Under the pieces are notes generated by a model that ran no database searches, had not been told where the DNA came from, and saw only the letters and a list, made by a program, of their open reading frames with translations. Both the position numbers and the translations under genes were made by a program. Shown piece by piece: positions 8,882-17,723 of a stretch of DNA of 64,000 nucleotides. The stretch spans positions 49,984-113,983 of the forward strand of contig JAEWTW010000031.1 in NCBI GenBank assembly GCA_023397655.1. The letters are read 5' to 3'. Within the stretch, counting starts at the first letter, position 1. Each line of letters starts with the position of its first letter. The DNA comes from Bacillota bacterium. Its GTDB lineage: Bacteria > Bacillota > Clostridia > Christensenellales > SZUA-584.

Positions 8882-8911
8882 TTGACAAAAGGGACGAGAA
8901 GAAATTATAGT
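8882..8911 (+). promoter_or_regulatory. Promoter of the cobalamin operon
   Basis: TTGACA (8882-8887) with an 18-base spacer to TATAGT (8906-8911), or 17 bases to TTATAG. A strong constitutive-type promoter about 25 bases before the aptamer, divergent from the cbiK promoter. Confidence 0.7.
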
Positions 8912-8934
8912 AAGGACAATGACAATCAAATAAT

Positions 8935-9095
8935 AATCATAGCGATGCAACACGCATTCAGGGAAGCCGGGTGAAAATCCCGCGCGGAGCCGCCGCTGTA
9001 ACGGCAGAGCAAAGTCCACTTTTGGCCACTGTGTTTTCATGGGAAGGCCGGACTCAATGCAATGACGCCGAAGCCAGAATACCTGCGTTATGATT
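8935..9095 (+). ncRNA. Cobalamin riboswitch (rightward)
   Basis: Classic B12 aptamer: closing stem AATCATA (8935) with TATGATT (9089-9095), core GGGAAGCCGGGTGAAAATCC, CGCCGCTGTAACGG, GCCACTG, and GACGCCGAAGCCAGAATACC before the closing stem. It precedes the 13-gene corrin operon and gives feedback repression by B12. Confidence 0.95.
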
Positions 9096-9166
9096 TGTAT
9101 TTTGCACAGTCAACGGAACTTTGACAAGTGTAGTCAGGTGTTATGGATATTCACTGATGATCACAG

Positions 9167-9196
9167 GTCCTTTCCGTTTGACGGAGAGGACTTTTT
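9167..9196 (+). terminator. Terminator hairpin that also holds the cbiL ribosome site
   Basis: Arms GTCCTTTCCG and CGGAGAGGAC with a short loop, followed at once by TTTTT and then the cbiL ATG. The 3' arm contains the GGAGAGGA ribosome site, so one structure could both terminate transcription and hide the start site. Likely expression platform of the riboswitch. Confidence 0.7.
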
Positions 9197-9198
9197 AT

Positions 9199-9894
9199 AT
9201 GAGCGACAGTATTGGGACGCTTTATGGCGTCAGCGTCGGGCCGGGAGACCCGGAGCTGATAACGGTTAAGGCGAAAAATACGCTGGAGCGGTGCCGCGTA
9301 CTGGCTGTACCCGTGACGCACAAGAACAGCTCGCTCGCGCTGGATATCGTCTGCAAAATGATGGATATATCAGGCAAAGAAACGCTGCCTTTGCTGTTTC
9401 CCATGACAACCGCCCAAACAGAGCTGAGTTCTCATTACAACGCCAATGCGGTCCGTATTGAAGAAGTACTGACGAACGGTGTTGATGTCGCCTTTGCCTG
9501 CCTCGGCGACGTCTCCGTGTTTTCGACTTTCGCTTATATCGCCGAAATTCTCAAAGCCAGAGATTATCCTGTTGTGATGATACCCGGTGTCACCAGCTTC
9601 TGCGCCTGTGCCTGCGCGCTCGGCATCAGCCTGACTGCGGCAGATCAGCCGCTGCACATCATTCCCGGCAGTTTCTATGCCATCGGAGAGGAACTCAAGC
9701 TATCGGGCACCAAGGTATTGATGAAATCAGGCAGCCAGTTTTCCAAGATACGCGATACTGTGGCATCCTCCGGTCAGGCCGCATGTGCCGCCGTGGACTG
9801 CGGCCTGGACAGCGAGCATCTGTACCCCAACATCACTGATATGCCGGATGATCCCGGCTACTTCACCACGATCATTGTGAAGGAGCAGCCATGA
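9199..9894 (+). CDS. cbiL: Cobalt-precorrin-2 C20-methyltransferase
   Basis: SAM-dependent methylase of the corrin ring, 231 residues. TP-methylase motifs: GTLYGVSVGPGDPELITVKA at the N-terminus, AFACLGDVSVFSTFAYI, and VMIPGVTSFCACACALGISL. ATG 9199 is chosen over the upstream in-frame codon because of GGAGAGGA 8 bases ahead and the match to the family start. First gene of the riboswitch-controlled operon; the stop overlaps cbiD. Confidence 0.93.
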   Translation: MSDSIGTLYGVSVGPGDPELITVKAKNTLERCRVLAVPVTHKNSSLALDIVCKMMDISGKETLPLLFPMTTAQTELSSHYNANAVRIEEVLTNGVDVAFACLGDVSVFSTFAYIAEILKARDYPVVMIPGVTSFCACACALGISLTAADQPLHIIPGSFYAIGEELKLSGTKVLMKSGSQFSKIRDTVASSGQAACAAVDCGLDSEHLYPNITDMPDDPGYFTTIIVKEQP

Positions 9895-11033
9895 CCGCCC
9901 CCCGCTATGTCACACAAGCCGGAAAACGGCTCCGGTGCGGCTATACCACCGGCTCGTGCGCGGCGGCGGCGGCCAAAGCGGCTGCGCTGATGCTGCTGAC
10001 GGGGCAGCCCCTATCAACGATAGACCTTATGACGCCTAAGGGTGTTACGCTGACTTTGGATATCGTAAACGCGTCAATGTGCGACGGGTCGGCAAGCTGT
10101 GCCGTGCGCAAGGACGCTGGCGACGACCCGGACATTACGGACGGCGTTCTCGTATACGCCAGCGTACGCAAAACAAACAGCGGTATGACCATCGACGGCG
10201 GCGAAGGCATTGGCCTCGTCACCAAACCGGGGCTGGATCAGCCGGTGGGCGCGGCGGCTATCAATTCGGTGCCGCGCGGCATGATCACGGATGAGATCGG
10301 AGCCGTCTGCAAGCTATGTGGATATGCAGGCGGCATCGCCGTCACCATCTCTATTCCCAGCGGCACTGAACTGGCCCGGCGCACCTTCAACCCGCGCATG
10401 GGCATTGAGGGCGGGCTCTCGGTGATCGGCACCACAGGCATCGTGACGCCCATGAGCAGTCAGGCATTGGTGGATACGATCAGGCTGGCGCTGCGCCAGC
10501 TGGCAATGCGCGGTGCTCGCGACTTGCTGATGACGCCGGGCAACTTCGGCGAGGCGTTCGCCCGGGACATACTGGGGCTTTCGCTGGACGCGCACATCTC
10601 CTGCGCCAACTTCATCGGAGACGCCATTGACGCGGCGCTGGAGGAAGGTTTTACACGTTTGCTTTTGGTTGGGCATGTCGGCAAGCTCGTCAAACTGGGT
10701 ATCGGCATCACCAACACGCATTCCTCCCATGGCGACGGTCGTATGGAAACACTGGTCGCGTGTGCACTGGAGGCGGGTGCAGACATAGAACTGCTGCGCA
10801 CGGTCTTGGGCAGTGTTTCTACCGATGCAGCGCTGACGCAGTTGGAGAAGTCCGGGCTGCTGCAGTCTGCCATGCGGATATTGGGTGCGCGCATCGACGG
10901 TTGTTTGCGCCGCCGCGCGCTGGATGGCATCGACATCGGGTATATATGCTTCACCAACGCCGAGGGGTTTGGAGGCGTTCTTTCACAGAGTGATAACGCG
11001 GCAGAGTTGATGCGGATATGGAGGAAATCATGA
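9891..11033 (+). CDS. cbiD: Cobalt-precorrin-5B C1-methyltransferase
   Basis: 380 residues, full length. It methylates C1 in the anaerobic pathway, the marker step separating that route from the aerobic one. N-terminal signature LRCGYTTGSCAAAAAKAAAL, central DGGEGIGLVTKPGL, later VGHVGKLVKLGIGITNTHSS. Start overlaps the cbiL stop (ATGA); stop overlaps cbiF. Confidence 0.95.
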   Translation: MTAPRYVTQAGKRLRCGYTTGSCAAAAAKAAALMLLTGQPLSTIDLMTPKGVTLTLDIVNASMCDGSASCAVRKDAGDDPDITDGVLVYASVRKTNSGMTIDGGEGIGLVTKPGLDQPVGAAAINSVPRGMITDEIGAVCKLCGYAGGIAVTISIPSGTELARRTFNPRMGIEGGLSVIGTTGIVTPMSSQALVDTIRLALRQLAMRGARDLLMTPGNFGEAFARDILGLSLDAHISCANFIGDAIDAALEEGFTRLLLVGHVGKLVKLGIGITNTHSSHGDGRMETLVACALEAGADIELLRTVLGSVSTDAALTQLEKSGLLQSAMRILGARIDGCLRRRALDGIDIGYICFTNAEGFGGVLSQSDNAAELMRIWRKS

Positions 11034-11788
11034 TCTATTTTGTGGGAGCGGGCTGTGGCGCGCCCGATCTGATCACTGTACGCGGCGCACAGCTACTGGC
11101 ACAGGCGGATGCCGTGGTATATGCGGGCTCGTTGGTCAGCCCGGCGCTGCTTGACGATGTCAAGACGGGTTGCGAAATACACAATAGCGCTGAAATGACG
11201 CTGGATGAAGTCATAGCCGTACTGAAGCGAGTACACCAAGCAGGCGGCATGGCGGTACGGCTGCATACCGGAGACCCCTCGCTCTACGGCGCGATCCGAG
11301 AGCAGATGGATGCGCTGGGCAATGCTGCTATTCCGTTTGAAATCTGCCCCGGCGTGTCCAGCTTTAGCGGCGCGGCCGCCGCGCTGCAAAAGGAATACAC
11401 GCTGCCCGGCGTAAGCCAGAGCGTGATCATCACGCGCATGGCCGGGCGGACGCCGGTGCCGGAACGCGAAAGCATTCAGAGTTTTGCGGCGCACCGTGCC
11501 ACCATGGTGATCTTTCTGTCCGCCGGAATGGCAAAAAGCCTGCAGACCGAACTGATCTCAGGCGGATATTCGCCCAAGACGCCCGCCGCCATCGTCTACA
11601 AGGCCAGCTGGCCGGATGAAAAGATCGTTCGCTGCACGGTGGGTACATTGGCGCGTGCAATGGTAGACAGCAGCATCGATCACCACGCGCTCATTTGCGT
11701 GGGCGATTTTTTGGGTGATGCATATGAGCTTTCAAAGCTGTATGATCCCGGTTTTACCACCGCGTTTCGGAAAGGGAGCGATTCATGA
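11030..11788 (+). CDS. cbiF: Cobalt-precorrin-4 C11-methyltransferase
   Basis: TP-methylase of about 252 residues acting at C11. Motifs: IYFVGAGCGAPDLITVRGAQ, VVYAGSLVSPALL, RLHTGDPSLYGAIREQMDAL, ICPGVSSFSGAAAALQKEYT. Start ATG 11030 overlaps the cbiD stop and has GGAGG 5 bases ahead; an in-frame ATG at 11018 lacks a site. Confidence 0.95.
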   Translation: MIYFVGAGCGAPDLITVRGAQLLAQADAVVYAGSLVSPALLDDVKTGCEIHNSAEMTLDEVIAVLKRVHQAGGMAVRLHTGDPSLYGAIREQMDALGNAAIPFEICPGVSSFSGAAAALQKEYTLPGVSQSVIITRMAGRTPVPERESIQSFAAHRATMVIFLSAGMAKSLQTELISGGYSPKTPAAIVYKASWPDEKIVRCTVGTLARAMVDSSIDHHALICVGDFLGDAYELSKLYDPGFTTAFRKGSDS

Positions 11789-12801
11789 GCATAGGCATCA
11801 TCGCATTCAGCGAGCGGGGCATAAATCTGGGCGAACGAATACAGTCCTATTTCACGGAGAAAGAACAAGCGGCATCTCTCACGCGCTGTCTGGACGGCGG
11901 CCTAGAGGGCTGGACAGCCGAACACTTCCGACAGGACAGTGCACTGGTATTCATCGGCTCATGCGGCATCGCGGTACGGGCAGTTTCAAATCATATTGTC
12001 AGCAAAATGAGCGACCCCGCCGTGGTGGTGATTGACGAGCTTGCGACCTATAGCGTCGCGCTGCTGTCCGGCCACATCGGCGGTGCAAACGATCTGGCAT
12101 CAGAATTGGCCAGCCTTACCGGCGCTATTCCCGTTATCACCACGGCCACAGACAGAAATGGTGTTTTCGCCGTTGACGTTTGGGCGAAAAGGCGGAGTTT
12201 ATCTATTGATAATCCGGAACGGATTAAGAGCGTCTCCGTCCGAATGCTGGCAGGAGAAGAAGTCGGAATAAAAAGCCTCTTCCCCGTCAAGGGAAAACTA
12301 CCAGAAGGCCTTACGCTCTCGGACGGTGCGTACCATGTGCTGATCACCTATAAGACCAACGGCAAATCAGACGCGCTGCGGCTGGTACCCCGCGTTATCA
12401 CTTTGGGTATCGGCTGCAGGAAGGATACGGATGTTTCAACTATAGAAAGTGCATACGCGCTGATGCTCGCTAAGGCCAGCTGCCACCCCGCCGCCGTTGC
12501 GCGTGTATGCAGCATCGATATGAAGGAAAACGAACCGGGAATACTGAAATTCTGCGCCCGTCATCATCTGTCCTACGAAACTTTCTCTACCGAAGAATTG
12601 CAAAAGGTGCCGGGAACGTTCACGTCCTCCGCATTCGTACAGTCCGTTGCCGGGGTGAGCAACGTCTGCGAACGCAGCGCAGTGCTGGGCAGCGGCACTG
12701 GCGGCAAACTGCTTTCCGGCAAAAATGCAGGCTTCGGCGTCACCATGGCGCTGGCCATCACGCCGTATACCGTGCAATTCGGGGAAGGAGACAATTCATG
12801 A
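11785..12801 (+). CDS. cbiG: Cobalt-precorrin-5A hydrolase
   Basis: 338 residues. It opens the delta-lactone of precorrin-5A and releases the C20 unit as acetaldehyde. N-terminal part with FIGSCGIAVRAVSNHIV and LSGHIGGANDLASELASLTG; C-terminal CbiG domain with TLGIGCRKDTDV and VAGVSNVCERSAVLGSGTGG. Start overlaps the cbiF stop (ATGA) with an AAAGGGAG site. Confidence 0.93.
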   Translation: MSIGIIAFSERGINLGERIQSYFTEKEQAASLTRCLDGGLEGWTAEHFRQDSALVFIGSCGIAVRAVSNHIVSKMSDPAVVVIDELATYSVALLSGHIGGANDLASELASLTGAIPVITTATDRNGVFAVDVWAKRRSLSIDNPERIKSVSVRMLAGEEVGIKSLFPVKGKLPEGLTLSDGAYHVLITYKTNGKSDALRLVPRVITLGIGCRKDTDVSTIESAYALMLAKASCHPAAVARVCSIDMKENEPGILKFCARHHLSYETFSTEELQKVPGTFTSSAFVQSVAGVSNVCERSAVLGSGTGGKLLSGKNAGFGVTMALAITPYTVQFGEGDNS

Positions 12802-13529
12802 ACACGCTCTTTGTGGTGGGCTTCGGCCCCGGCAGCGCGGAACACATGACTGCCGCCTGCTGCAGTGCGATTGACCAATCCGATATCATCGTCGGGTATT
12901 CAAAATACATTGAATTGCTTCGCCCGCTTTATCCAGACAAGCAGAAGTATGATACGCCCATGATGCGCGAGGAAGAACGCTGCCGCACGGCACTTGACAT
13001 GGCGGCATCGGGTCATACGGTCGCGGTGGTGTGCAGCGGCGACGCAGGCGTCTACGGTATGGCAAGTCTGGTATTGCAACTCTCCACCCTTTATCCTCAG
13101 GTGGAGGTCATCGTGGTGCCGGGGGTGACGGCAGCCCTTTCGGGCGCGGCGGTGCTGGGCGCGCCGCTCTCGCATGATTTCGCCGTTATCAGCCTGTCCG
13201 ACCTTTTAACGTCATGGGAACAGATCGAGAAGCGGCTGGATTGCGCCGCAGCCGCGGATTTCTGTATCTCGCTGTACAATCCGTCCAGCAAAAAACGCGC
13301 CGACTATTTGGCACGCGCCTGCGATATAATGCTGAGGCATAAAGCCAAAGATACCCTGTGCGGTCTGGTGACCAATATCGGGCGTGACGGTGAAAGCAAG
13401 CAACTCATGACACTTGAAGCGCTGCGTGATGCACAAGTTGACATGTTCACCACCGTGTTTATCGGTAACGCGGAAACAAAGGAGATCATGGGTAAAATGG
13501 TCACGCAGAGGGGGTACCGTATTGGCTGA
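12798..13529 (+). CDS. cbiH: Cobalt-precorrin-3B C17-methyltransferase
   Basis: Ring-contracting TP-methylase of 243 residues. Motifs: TLFVVGFGPGSAEHMTAACC, VVCSGDAGVYGMASLVLQL, VIVVPGVTAALSGAAVLGAP, FCISLYNPSSKKRADYL. ATG 12798 overlaps the cbiG stop and matches the family start; the open frame extends further upstream without homology. Confidence 0.94.
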   Translation: MNTLFVVGFGPGSAEHMTAACCSAIDQSDIIVGYSKYIELLRPLYPDKQKYDTPMMREEERCRTALDMAASGHTVAVVCSGDAGVYGMASLVLQLSTLYPQVEVIVVPGVTAALSGAAVLGAPLSHDFAVISLSDLLTSWEQIEKRLDCAAAADFCISLYNPSSKKRADYLARACDIMLRHKAKDTLCGLVTNIGRDGESKQLMTLEALRDAQVDMFTTVFIGNAETKEIMGKMVTQRGYRIG

Positions 13530-14274
13530 TATCCTACTGTTCGGCGGCACCACGGAAGGACGCGAGTTAGCGGAGCTTCTGTGTAAAAAGAACATCCCTG
13601 CGATGGTGTGCGTAGCTACTGAGTATGGCGAATCGCTGCTGGACGCAGGCGGTTGTGTATCGGTTCGCACAGGTCGTCTGGACGAAGCAGAAATTGAAGC
13701 ATTGATCCGTGAGTCTAATACGCAGCTCGTGATTGATGCCACACATCCATACGCAGCGGCAGTTGGAAAAAACATTTGTGCAGCATGCAATAATACCCGT
13801 GCACGTTATATTCGGGTGTTGCGCGAATCTTCCACTGCATCCGGTTTTATCGAATTTGCGGATATGAACCCGCTGATTCGTTGGCTAAACAACACCCAGA
13901 CCATCGTATTCTCCGCGCTCGGCGCGAAGGAAGCGACGCAATTAGCACAGGTTTCGGGCTTTCAGGAGCGTATCTGGCTGCGCATACTGCCCTCAGCCGC
14001 CGGGCTTACGGCCTGTCTTGAAGCGGGCTTCCCGCCACATCATATCATCTGCATGCAGGGGCCATTTTCGCAACAGCTCAACACAGCCATGTTTCAAGCG
14101 ACAGACGCGACGGTGCTGCTCACCAAAGAATCGGGCGCGGCAGGCGGCTTTCCCGAAAAGCTGGCAGCCGCGCATGAATGCAGCATGACGGTTGCGGTAC
14201 TGGGAAGGCCCTGCCGCGATAGCGGGATGACGCTCGGAGAACTAAAACGGCAAATCGAGGACAATACGCTATGA
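13522..14274 (+). CDS. cbiJ: Cobalt-precorrin-6A reductase
   Basis: Reduces the ring at C18/C19 with a nicotinamide cofactor. 250 residues from TTG 13522, which has GAGGGGG 7 bases ahead and begins the family N-terminus (ADILLFGGTTEGRELAELL). Later VIDATHPYAAAVGKNICAAC and QGPFSQQLNTAMFQATDATV, LLTKESGAAGGFPEK. Start overlaps the cbiH stop by eight bases; stop overlaps cbiET. Confidence 0.92.
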   Translation: MADILLFGGTTEGRELAELLCKKNIPAMVCVATEYGESLLDAGGCVSVRTGRLDEAEIEALIRESNTQLVIDATHPYAAAVGKNICAACNNTRARYIRVLRESSTASGFIEFADMNPLIRWLNNTQTIVFSALGAKEATQLAQVSGFQERIWLRILPSAAGLTACLEAGFPPHHIICMQGPFSQQLNTAMFQATDATVLLTKESGAAGGFPEKLAAAHECSMTVAVLGRPCRDSGMTLGELKRQIEDNTL

Positions 14275-15455
14275 AATACGTATCAATCATTGGCATGGGT
14301 ATGAGTGCCGATACCATCACCCAAGAGGGTCTTCGAGCCATTCAGAACGCGGACGCGCTGGTCGGCGCGCAACGTATGCTGGATGCGTTTGCGTCACTCC
14401 AAATGCCTTGTTACGCCGAATACTTGCCCGACAGTGTTCTCGGCGTGATTGTCGGCAGCGGACATCAGAACTTTGCGGTGCTGGTATCGGGTGACACCGG
14501 TTTTTACAGCGCGGCGGATGGTTTGGCAGCAATACTTGCCGATTATAACGTGACGTTCATTCCGGGCGTTTCCTCGCTCAGTTATTTCTTTGCGCGCATT
14601 AAGCAGCCCTGGCAGGACGCCAAGCTATTAAGTTGCCACGGGCGTGACGCAAACCTGACAGATACTGTCCGCCGTAACAGCCTGACCTTTACGCTGACAG
14701 GCGGTAATGTAAACGCACTGGCGGCACAGTTGGCAAACGCGGGCTTCGGCGCACTCACCGCTCATATCGGTGAGAACCTTGGTTCAGCGGATGAGCGTAT
14801 TTTCCCGCTGACCGTAGCGAAATTATGCGATACATTGGTCGGGCAGCTATCCGTATTGCTGGTGGAAAACCCCGGCTTCGATACCCGCGTGCGCTGCGGC
14901 ATACCGGACGACGAATTCATACGCGGCGATGTGCCAATGACGAAGTCGGAGGTGCGTGCCATCACGCTGTCCAAACTGGCACTCAGGCCGAATGCGGTTT
15001 GCTGCGATGTGGGTGCGGGTACTGGTTCTGCCACCGTGGAGATGGCACTCGCCGCCTATGAAGGCTATGTATACGCCATTGACAAAAATGAGCGATCTGT
15101 TGAGTTGGTAAAGCAGAACTGCCGGGCGTTTCATATCGGCAACGTCTCCCTCATTTACGGCATCGCACCGGATGCGCTGGCAGGCCTGCCAAAGCTTAAT
15201 GCCGCGTTTATCGGCGGGAGCGGCGGCAACATGCCGGACATTGTATCGGCGCTGCTCCGCAACAACCCGAATGTGCGCATCGTTATCAACGCTGTGGCGT
15301 TGGAAAGCGTATCAGCGGCGATTGACGCATTCACCCAAAACGGACTAACACCCGAAGTTGTTCAGGTCAGCTGCGCCCGCGCTAAAGCTGTGGCTGCTCT
15401 GCACATGATGACGGCGCAGAATCCGGTATTCATCATCAGCGGAGGCGGAATATGA
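14271..15455 (+). CDS. cbiET: CbiE-CbiT fusion, precorrin-7/8 methyltransferase and decarboxylase
   Basis: 394 residues. The N-terminal half is CbiE (C5-methyltransferase: VSIIGMGMSADTITQEGLRA, VLVSGDTGFYSAADGLAAIL, IPGVSSLSYFFARI). The C-terminal half, from about residue 215, is CbiT (C15 methylation and decarboxylation) with MTKSEVRAITLSKLALRPNA and the SAM site CCDVGAGTGSATVEMAL. The fusion is common (CobL-type). ATGA overlaps on both sides. Confidence 0.94.
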   Translation: MKYVSIIGMGMSADTITQEGLRAIQNADALVGAQRMLDAFASLQMPCYAEYLPDSVLGVIVGSGHQNFAVLVSGDTGFYSAADGLAAILADYNVTFIPGVSSLSYFFARIKQPWQDAKLLSCHGRDANLTDTVRRNSLTFTLTGGNVNALAAQLANAGFGALTAHIGENLGSADERIFPLTVAKLCDTLVGQLSVLLVENPGFDTRVRCGIPDDEFIRGDVPMTKSEVRAITLSKLALRPNAVCCDVGAGTGSATVEMALAAYEGYVYAIDKNERSVELVKQNCRAFHIGNVSLIYGIAPDALAGLPKLNAAFIGGSGGNMPDIVSALLRNNPNVRIVINAVALESVSAAIDAFTQNGLTPEVVQVSCARAKAVAALHMMTAQNPVFIISGGGI

Positions 15456-16780
15456 GCAGGATACTGATTGCGGGCACACATTCGGGCTGCGGTAAAACCA
15501 CCGTCACCTTAGCGCTGCTGTCAGTACTCAAGACGCGTGGCCTTGAGGTATCGTCATTTAAATGCGGCCCCGACTACATCGACCCGATGTTCCACCGGGA
15601 AATCGTCGGCGTGCGTGCGCACAACCTCGACGCGTTCTTCTGTAACGAGACGGCGCTGCGTGACCAGCTAGTCGCGCACGCGGGCGACATTTCCGTGTTA
15701 GAAGGTGTAATGGGATACTACGACGGTATCGGCCCGGAAGGACACGCAAGCACCCATGACGTGGCGCGCGTCACCGATACGCCGGTCGTGCTGGTGGTGG
15801 ACGCCAAGGGCATGCATGCCTCGGCAGCCGCAGTGCTGCGTGGTTTTCGTGATTATAAACCTGAAAGTCATATTTTCGGCGTCATATTCAACAGCATTTC
15901 GCCCTCGCTCTATGAAGACTATCGTCAGATTGCCGAAAACGCGGGCGTTCCGGCACTGGGCTTTCTTCCCTGTCAGCCGGAGCTATCCATCGGCAGCCGC
16001 CATCTGGGGCTCATCACCGCGGGCGAGATTGCGGATATCCGCGAAAAGCTCACCAGACTGGGGCAGCTCGCTGAACAGCATATTGATATAGCTTCGCTGC
16101 TGGCGCTGGCCGGTTCGGCAGTGCCATTGGAGCCACCGGCTCTCAGTCAACCATTGCTCAAAACCGTGCGCATTGCGGTGGCGCGGGACGCGGCGTTCTG
16201 CTTCCTCTATCAGGAGAATCTGGAGCTGCTCGAATTGCTGGGTGCGGAGCTTTCCTTCTTCAGTCCGCTACGCGACAGTGCCCTGCCGGAGGGTATCGAC
16301 GGCCTGTATCTGCCGGGAGGCTATCCCGAGCTACACCTCAAGATGTTGTCCGCCAACGCCGCCATGCGCGGCGCAATACGCGAGGCGGTATCCGGCGGCC
16401 TGCCCACAATAGCGGAATGCGGCGGTTTCATGTATCTGCACAAAACGTTGGACGAACACCCCATGACAGGTGTTATTCCCGCAAAAGCGTTCCGCACAGA
16501 CAGACTTCAGCGCTTCGGTTACGTGACGCTAACGGCAGCAGCGGACAACCTGCTGTGCCGCAAGGGTGAGTCCATCCGTGCGCATGAGTTCCACATCTAT
16601 GACAGCACCGTAAACGGCAGCGGCTTTATCGCAGCCAAAGCCAGAAACGGCGCGGAACACATCTGCGTTCACGCAACGGACAGCTTGTACGCGGGCTTCC
16701 CGCACCTGTATTTTCCGGCCAACCCGGCTTGCGCAGAGGCGTTTATCAGAAAGGCGGCAGAATATGTTCATCGTCATTAG
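15452..16780 (+). CDS. cbiA: Cobyrinic acid a,c-diamide synthase
   Basis: ATP- and glutamine-dependent amidase, 442 residues. P-loop GTHSGCGKTTVTLALLSVL at the N-terminus, FKCGPDYIDPMFH, LEGVMGYYDGIG, then a type-1 glutamine amidotransferase domain with LYLPGGYPELH and catalytic cysteine in IAECGGFMYL. Start overlaps the cbiET stop; the end overlaps cbiB. Confidence 0.95.
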   Translation: MSRILIAGTHSGCGKTTVTLALLSVLKTRGLEVSSFKCGPDYIDPMFHREIVGVRAHNLDAFFCNETALRDQLVAHAGDISVLEGVMGYYDGIGPEGHASTHDVARVTDTPVVLVVDAKGMHASAAAVLRGFRDYKPESHIFGVIFNSISPSLYEDYRQIAENAGVPALGFLPCQPELSIGSRHLGLITAGEIADIREKLTRLGQLAEQHIDIASLLALAGSAVPLEPPALSQPLLKTVRIAVARDAAFCFLYQENLELLELLGAELSFFSPLRDSALPEGIDGLYLPGGYPELHLKMLSANAAMRGAIREAVSGGLPTIAECGGFMYLHKTLDEHPMTGVIPAKAFRTDRLQRFGYVTLTAAADNLLCRKGESIRAHEFHIYDSTVNGSGFIAAKARNGAEHICVHATDSLYAGFPHLYFPANPACAEAFIRKAAEYVHRH

Positions 16781-17723
16781 CACGGCGGCGCTAACCGCTG
16801 GCTTTCTGCTCGACCTGCTCATCGGCGACCCGCATGGCTGGCCACATCTGATACGGGGCTTTGGCAGACTGATTATGGTGCTGGAGAAGCTGTTCTATCC
16901 GCTGCGGAACAAACGCCTGGGTGGTACGCTGCTCGTCGTCTGCATAATAATCGTCTGCACCGGGCTCCCTGCAGCGGCGCTCTGGGGTGCATGGCAGTTG
17001 TCGCCGTGGGCGTATCTCGCATTGGAGAGCCTGCTTTGCTGGCAGCTGCTTGCTGTGAAAAGCCTGCGCGTCGAGAGCCGCGCGGTGTATGACGCGCTCA
17101 CCCAAGGCGATCTGCCGGGGGCGCGAAAGGCGGTGTCGATGATCGTCGGACGCGATACAGCGCAGCTCGATGAAGCGGGTATCGCACGGGCCGCGGTGGA
17201 GACTGTCGCCGAGAACACCGCTGACGGCGTGGCAGCACCGCTTTTATACATAATGCTGGGCGGCGCGGCGCTGGGCTGCTTTTGTAAAGCGGTCAACACG
17301 ATGGATTCCATGGTCGGGTATAAGAATAAGCGGTATCTGGATTTTGGCCGGTTTGCGGCGCGGCTGGACGATGCCGTCAACTTCATTCCCGCACGGTTGT
17401 GTGCCCTCGCCATGATTGCTGCTGCATGGCTAACCGGGCTGAATGCGAAGGGCGCATATCGCGTCTGGCAGCATGATCGACGAAATCATGCCAGCCCCAA
17501 TTCTGCCCAAACCGAAGCGGTGATGGCTGGGGCGCTGGACGTGCGTCTTGCGGGCGATGCGTGGTATTTCGGCACACTGCACAACAAGCCGACCATTGGT
17601 GACGATGTGCGGCTTATCGAAGCAGCAGATATCCGCCGCGCGTATCGGCTTATGTACGCAACATCACTACTGCTTCTGCTGCTTGCGCTGATCTTCAGGG
17701 GGTGCATCTATGCGGCGATATGA
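16764..17723 (+). CDS. cbiB: Adenosylcobinamide-phosphate synthase
   Basis: Membrane enzyme of 319 residues attaching the aminopropanol arm. Motifs: DLLIGDPHGWPHLIRGFGRL near the N-terminus, ETVAENTADGVAAPLLYIML and KAVNTMDSMVGYKNKRYLDF in the middle, with several hydrophobic segments. Ribosome site AGAAAGGCGG; starts 17 bases inside cbiA and its own end overlaps cobD by 14 bases. Confidence 0.94.
   Translation: MFIVISTAALTAGFLLDLLIGDPHGWPHLIRGFGRLIMVLEKLFYPLRNKRLGGTLLVVCIIIVCTGLPAAALWGAWQLSPWAYLALESLLCWQLLAVKSLRVESRAVYDALTQGDLPGARKAVSMIVGRDTAQLDEAGIARAAVETVAENTADGVAAPLLYIMLGGAALGCFCKAVNTMDSMVGYKNKRYLDFGRFAARLDDAVNFIPARLCALAMIAAAWLTGLNAKGAYRVWQHDRRNHASPNSAQTEAVMAGALDVRLAGDAWYFGTLHNKPTIGDDVRLIEAADIRRAYRLMYATSLLLLLLALIFRGCIYAAI

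Noticed and set aside
9941..10957. Long antisense frames within cbiD
   Set aside because: Shadows of a GC-rich real gene: no ribosome sites, no homology, Ser/Arg-rich translation.
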